A DNA stretch of 64,000 nucleotides, taken from contig NC_081409.1 in assembly GCF_030272615.1 (NCBI RefSeq), positions 204,415,949 through 204,479,948 of the forward strand. The letters are read 5' to 3'. The notes below the pieces were generated by a model. That model saw nothing but the letters and a program-made list of their open reading frames with translations, did no database searches and was not told the origin of the DNA. Position numbers and translations under genes: made by a program. Of the stretch, positions 58,881-64,000 are shown in pieces. How positions within the stretch are numbered: position 1 is the stretch's first letter; each line of letters begins with the position of its first letter. This DNA comes from Cryptomeria japonica. Lineage: Eukaryota > Streptophyta > Pinopsida > Cupressales > Cupressaceae.

Positions 58881-60844
58881 TCAAAATCTAATGTACATAG
58901 CATAACCTCGAGATCAATACATGAGAGGAACTTTGATGATTGAAGTTGATCTTTGTTTGGATTTGAGCATGTTAATCCCCTAAGTTGCTTTGTAGTGGAT
59001 AGGACAACTGGCTTTGCTAAAGACAATGTGTTTATCATGGAGTGACATCATTTCATTTGTTACAAATAGATGTATGGATGATTAAAAAAATAGACTACTT
59101 TTCAGAGGTGAGTGTGGAACTTGATTGTGACATTAGAAGTTGCACGAAATTCAATTTGGCTAGGTTCCTCTCCAATTTGATGAAACATTTTGTTTAGTGT
59201 TATAGTTGTTGTGAAGCTATGCCATAGTGTCTTTCTATAGGAAGTTGAAGTATACATTAGAATGTCTTTGACTAGTGGTAGTTGTCCCAAGTCACTGAAG
59301 AGCATGGCTAAGAATCCTCCAAATCAATTATCATGCAACAATATAAAGCTATAGCCACATAACTACAAACTTAATGAAATAAAAAAATAGTCTTTTTTTT
59401 TAAAGCAACACACCACTAAATTTAGAAATCAGTTGATATTCCCTAAGTGAGTGAAGTCAAGCAGGTAAATTATGGAAACTTGTAATAAATGAAATTTGGT
59501 GTAACCGATCATAGTGATCCAAGCTTAAAATTATGTGCTACTAACTAAATTGGTTAACTGAGTAAAAATAATTATCAAATAAAAATAGCAATCTGAAACT
59601 TTAACTACAACCAGATAATTGCAGTAAGAAATAAACATGAAATACATTATATATTGTTCTCTCTAATTTGATTACTTCAGAAAAATTAAGATTTTCATGT
59701 AACTTATCCCAAATCTATGCCAAACATTTCTCCTAAAAAATAAGTAAAAATGAACTATCTACTACTTAAAACGTAGACAAAAAAACCATTACAAAATTGG
59801 TCATGACTAAGAATTATAAAGTCACTTTACTAAACTTATAAATTATTTGAAAATAAAACTAAAAATATCATTCTTCTTTATAGACACGACAAAAAAATAA
59901 AATAAGAAATTAAATTATGAAAATACTTGAAATAGTCATAGTAACAACTCGAGATTAGGAAAATTGAAACATTAGAATTGCAACAGCTTTCTAGGGTTCC
60001 AAATCACAACCATGTGTAAAATCTAATTTTCTTTTAATAACAAAGAAAAAAATATAAAATAGGCAAAATCCGATTTTCATTCAACGAAAAATGAGTCTAG
60101 TATAACCCTCAATCCCCACATCATCTATTAACTATGAAACAATTTTCTAGAGTTCCAAAACAAGCCATGCACAAGTTGCAATTTTGGTATAAGAACAAAA
60201 ATCTACATTACACATTAATCTCCACATCAACTATTAAAATTGAAACACTTTTTTGAGATTCTAATTACAGACACAAAATATAATTTTGATTTGCTACAAC
60301 AAAAAAAAAAAATAACATAAGAATCAATCCCCCTCCCCCTCGATAATTACCAAATTTGAAATAAATTTCTATGGTTCCAAAACATGGGCATCTATGGTAC
60401 AATGCAATTTACAACCAAATGATAAATAAATCAGATGTATGAATCAAACCTTGCAAGAATTTTTTAATTTCAAAACAATTTTCTAGAGCTTTCAAAACAT
60501 TGGCATCCCAAGAATGTGATCTCTCTAAATATAAAAAAATACAAATGTGAAAAATGAATTCTAGAAACTTATAAGAAAGGCTATTATTCTAGGTTTTATC
60601 GAGGTCTATCCCTAGCCATATACATAATCAGGCTTGGAATATGACTGTCACCCTTGCTTATACTTAGTTGGTTGTAACATTGTGACAAAATACAAACAAT
60701 TGAAATGGTGATGGATTATTATCTAGATATTATATATTTCATATAAATTTTCGTCATATGTTTGAATATAATTAATCCTTATTTATATACTAGATGTTTC
60801 TTACAAATTTTCATGATGTATTTGTCCATAAGAATATAATATTA
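58881..60844. other. Unassigned AT-rich intergenic stretch
   Basis: No gene or repeat recognised between repeat R and the duplicated peroxidase flank. Several A-runs and short frames only. Confidence 0.4.
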
Positions 60845-62569
60845 GGAGTTTATTTTCAAGCAATGAATCCTATAGATTTTTAAATTATCATTGTTCAAGA
60901 AAATAAGTAAAATAAGATTCTTAAGTATATTATAGCAACTTAATAAAAAAAATTAAATATCATACAAGACATCAAGTAAACATAAAAGTCCCTAGATTGA
61001 TTGAGGAAATTTTAGACCTTTTTTCTATTGTCGATTGAAAACTTGCATCTATAAATGTGAGACTCCAATTTGACATGAAAAGATTCATTTTAATCTCACA
61101 GTCATAATTTTTAATTCTATGAATTTTTAAAAAAAGTAAAATTAAGAGCCAAGCCCTTTTTTGTAGAATTGCTTTCTAAATAGTTATAAATTGTGGTTTT
61201 CAATGAAATCTCATAAGTGTATTAAATTATAATTTGTATATCATGTAGAGTATTGGTGAACTACTTAAAAATGAAATATTCAATGTATGGCCTACGTATA
61301 AAATGAGAGGGGACCTCGAATTCCTCATTTTATGTATCAAAAAATAGTAAAATACTATAACCTATCATAAAAATGTTTAATATATCTTTTTTTTTCTACA
61401 TATAAAATAAATTTAAAAACACACAAAATATTATAATCTTTTTAAAATTAAGCAAGCACATAAGAAATAGGTAGTGAATATTTCAAAATTAATCACAACT
61501 TACATGATGGGATCATTAGTATTTTGCCTTTTTGATGAGAGATTATTATTTGTGATTTGAATTGTTTATGTAGAAAACTTGATTGAATTTAAAAATTAAA
61601 AATTAGCTTATATAATATTGATTAAGATGTACTCGTGTAGTCACTTAACCAACACTTATCAGCTTATATTTTATTAATATTTTTTCATAAGAACCCATCA
61701 TATGAGTAGCAATGGAGCACTTATTGCATCTAAGTAATGCTTACAAGGATGAGACATGAAACTTTGTTGAGTTCATCTTTACACTAATTTAATAAAGTTC
61801 CACTAAAGCTAAGTCCATTACATTGCAAAAACATTGCTAAATGTGAATAAATCACCTTGTCAAATATAATATTATAATTTAACTACACTTAAATTCCCTT
61901 TATAAGAAACAATCAATTTAATTTTAATAAAATATAATCTAAAATCTTTACACTACTTTATTAAAGTTTCCCTAAAGTTAAGTCCACTACATTGTAAAAA
62001 CATTGCTAAATGTGTCAAATATAAAGTTCTTATTTAACTACACTAAAATTTCATTATTATTGATATAAGAAATGATCAATTTAATCTTAATTAAATATTA
62101 TAATTTAAAAATACCTCTTATTTATCGATGTCTTAAAGACTACCCTACAACTTTACCTATATAAGAAATTTAAATTCACATGACATAAAATAGGTGCACG
62201 CACACACACACATATCGGTTTCTATGACATAATATCTAAATTCATTTAAATCAAGTATTTATTTCTAATAAGCAAAATATGATTCATTAACATACTCTTA
62301 ACTTTTTTTAAAAATACATTTAATTTATTAATAGAAATACTATATAATTATTATATTTTTATCAATAAAAAATTTAATTCTAACTATTAAATTTATTAAT
62401 ATTCAAAATCAATTATTGAACATTTTAAAACTCTTAAGAAACCTCCTTTTCAAGATAATGACAATACCATTAGTAAAGCAACATCTCTATCACAAACTTG
62501 GTTAACAACATCACAATAGTTTTCTCTTTTAAAAAGAGATGTAAAATGAATGTTGGTCAAACATAGATG
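60845..62569. repeat. Duplicated 3' flank of the peroxidase pseudogene
   Basis: Corresponds in order to 52840-54050 (TAAGAT-CTTAAGTA, GACATCAA-TAAACATAAAA, ATTTGACATGAAAAGAT, the hairpin before the stop). It has extra sequence, including a tandem duplication at 61782-62110. Confidence 0.7.
61782..62110. repeat. Tandem duplication, two units of about 170 bp
   Basis: Both units carry AAGTCCA-TACATTG-AAAAACATTGC, TGTCAAATATAA, TTTAACTACACT and AATCAATTTAATTTTAAT-type words in the same order. Confidence 0.75.
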
Positions 62570-63413
62570 TCAAATGAAAGTTGTGGAATCAATAACATTT
62601 TCCACCATAGTGGTGAGGGAAGAAGTTGGATTGGGAGATGAACAGTCGCTTCTAATCTCCCCATTAATGCCTGTCATTGCACCCAACTGACTCATTTTCG
62701 CCATGGCCAAAGAAAATTTTTGAAAGAAGAGAGTTTGATTAAAGACAAAGTCTAAAGCAATTTGTTTGGTGCAAGAGTCTATATAAAGATCCTGATCAGA
62801 CATGAAGAGGCCCTTTCGATTCATGAGGTCCACATAATACTTGTTGTTGAACACGTTCAGTGTGCGGATGTCTAATACGGTGGTGTTGGTGTAATTAATG
62901 CTTAGACAAGTGACATACAAGTTTTGGCAGAGTATTGGTTGAGGGTGTTGTCCTGTATAGAGTATAACCGATCCTCAAATGATGTGCAATGTCCTATTCC
63001 TATGGTGTGGCCACCTGTATTAATCCAATGTCAAAAACAAAATCCAATTTATATATAATGATAATGTACTAAATTGAATTCTAGAATGTTTCATATGAAA
63101 TAAAATTATATATAAACCTTATATTTTAATTAAATAACATCAAATAACTATTAAAGAGTTTTAATCTAGACAAACAACCGAGAAACCGAATTTTTTTGGG
63201 AAAACCCAGTGAGCATGATCTGCAGATGTATTGGAAAAGATCAGATCACGATTCTTCTTTGAAGGAGAAAAAAAATAGAACCGGCTATTTGTCTTAAAAC
63301 ATAAAGAAAATTTTGGAAACAAATTGTTTGCTTAAAAGAGGTGAAACATAATCGTGAGCTCCCAGAGAAGTAATATCTACGCAGGACACAATGACATCGC
63401 AGGCCTCGTCCAC
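62570..63413 (-). pseudogene. Class III peroxidase pseudogene, duplicate of 54051-56570
   Basis: Exon 4 is nearly complete (63014-62570), with acceptor, proximal His in GHTIGIGHC and the C-terminal tail. It is 445 bases, against 446 in the intact gene, because of a one-base loss near 62922 that shifts the frame. Exon 3 is deleted: intron 3 sequence (to about 63150) joins intron 2 sequence (from about 63165). Exon 2 survives only as its 3' part (about 63413-63343) with a ruined donor. The rest of exon 2, intron 1 and exon 1, with signal peptide and distal His, are gone. Beyond 63413, sequence matches the upstream flank of the intact gene. Confidence 0.9.
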
Positions 63414-63832
63414 AATGACATGACAAATGTCCAATTTCTCACTGCTTTTCAGTTTTTTAAATGAGAGTCGCAATCATGTTTTTTATTCAGTCGTTTAGTA
63501 AATGTGTATGTGTAATATTAGCACTCGCATTTATAAGAGGTTCAAGGGATATGTCGATAAGATATTAAAGGTAAAATATAATTATATTTTAATATGATTA
63601 ATTAGTTATTTTTTATCTTTTTTTCTATTATATAATAGATTAAAAAGATATCAACAATAAATTCACTACATTTATGATTTCATAGTGAAGAAGTTATTAG
63701 TTCCTGCATAGCATGGAATTATAGCGAGGCAATCTACTTAAACAGTTATTACTTGTTTTGTTTTGCACCAATCAAATTAGTAAAATTTTATTACATAATT
63801 TTTTTATAAATCAATTTATTTGCATATTTTGC
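63414..63832. other. Remnant peroxidase upstream flank and AT-rich sequence
   Basis: The first 50 bases or so resemble 56670-56720 upstream of the intact gene; the rest is unassigned. Confidence 0.4.
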
Positions 63833-64000
63833 TTTTTTTTTTTATCGAGAGTCCAAAAACAAACTTAAACAGAGAGTTTATACAAAACTAGAGAGCGGGG
63901 GGCAGGGCCACAGCCGCCAAACTGAAGAACCAGAGAAAAGATTATATAGAGTTATCGTTTTAGCCAAAAAGAGGGGACATAGCAAAATAGTTCAGTATTG
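63833..64000 (-). mobile_element. 3' end of a further LINE (L-f), cut by the window edge
   Basis: T11 at 63833-63843 is the A tail on the minus strand, preceded on that strand by GGACTCTCGAT. L-b and L-c end in TTTTATC or TTTTATCG before their tails, and the nearby minus-strand text (CCCCCCGCTCTCTAG, GTTTAAGTTTG) is typical of plant LINE 3' ends. Coding parts would lie beyond 64000. Confidence 0.55.

Overview
Nuclear DNA of a land plant. The class III peroxidase gene, the plant-type LINEs carrying an RNase H domain, the copia gag and the tRNA-derived SINEs all fit. The very high load of old, nested and decayed retroelements, and an indoleamine-2,3-dioxygenase-like exon, suggest a large-genome seed plant, plausibly a gymnosperm; that is inference. 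No bacterial-type genes, operons, CRISPR arrays, tRNA or rRNA genes were seen.

Layout. 1-2.96 kb: LTR-like and unassigned sequence. 2.96-7.33 kb: decayed minus-strand LINE (L-a) with an L1-like ORF1, endonuclease and reverse transcriptase, and no RNase H seen. 7.38-8.33 kb: two cellular gene fragments, NF-YA-like (minus) and one clean exon of an indoleamine 2,3-dioxygenase family gene (plus). 9.2-39.6 kb: a nested retroelement cluster. A roughly 3.5 kb unit occurs as copy B (36.1-39.6 kb, uninterrupted) and copy A (9.2-22.0 kb). Copy A is split by a full-length plus-strand LINE (L-b, 10.1-19.1 kb) and two SINEs. Between the copies lie a second plus-strand LINE of about 10 kb (L-c, holding a solo LTR) and a 5'-truncated minus-strand LINE (L-d). 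The unit itself carries a 5'-truncated minus-strand LINE (L-e). 41-48.7 kb: a dispersed repeat, an inverted-repeat MITE, an LTR interrupted by a hAT-like element, and a copia remnant with gag but no pol. 49.1-51.3 kb: purine arrays, tandem repeats and a 105-bp-arm palindrome. 54.05-56.57 kb: an intact four-exon class III peroxidase gene (minus). 62.57-63.41 kb: its decayed duplicate. The window ends inside the 3' end of another minus-strand LINE.

The peroxidase is the only convincingly complete cellular gene. The most interesting candidate novelty is in the LINEs. L-b and L-c are full-length at about 9 kb each (L-c after subtracting its LTR) and have 2.7-3.6 kb of sequence beyond RNase H. Two other LINEs (L-d and L-e) carry, in that same place, a third reading frame whose translations align with each other by eye. 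I do not recognise this ORF3. Several of the elements also have tandem-repeat blocks there. Coordinates of element ends are read by eye and may be off by tens of bases unless a target-site duplication is given.
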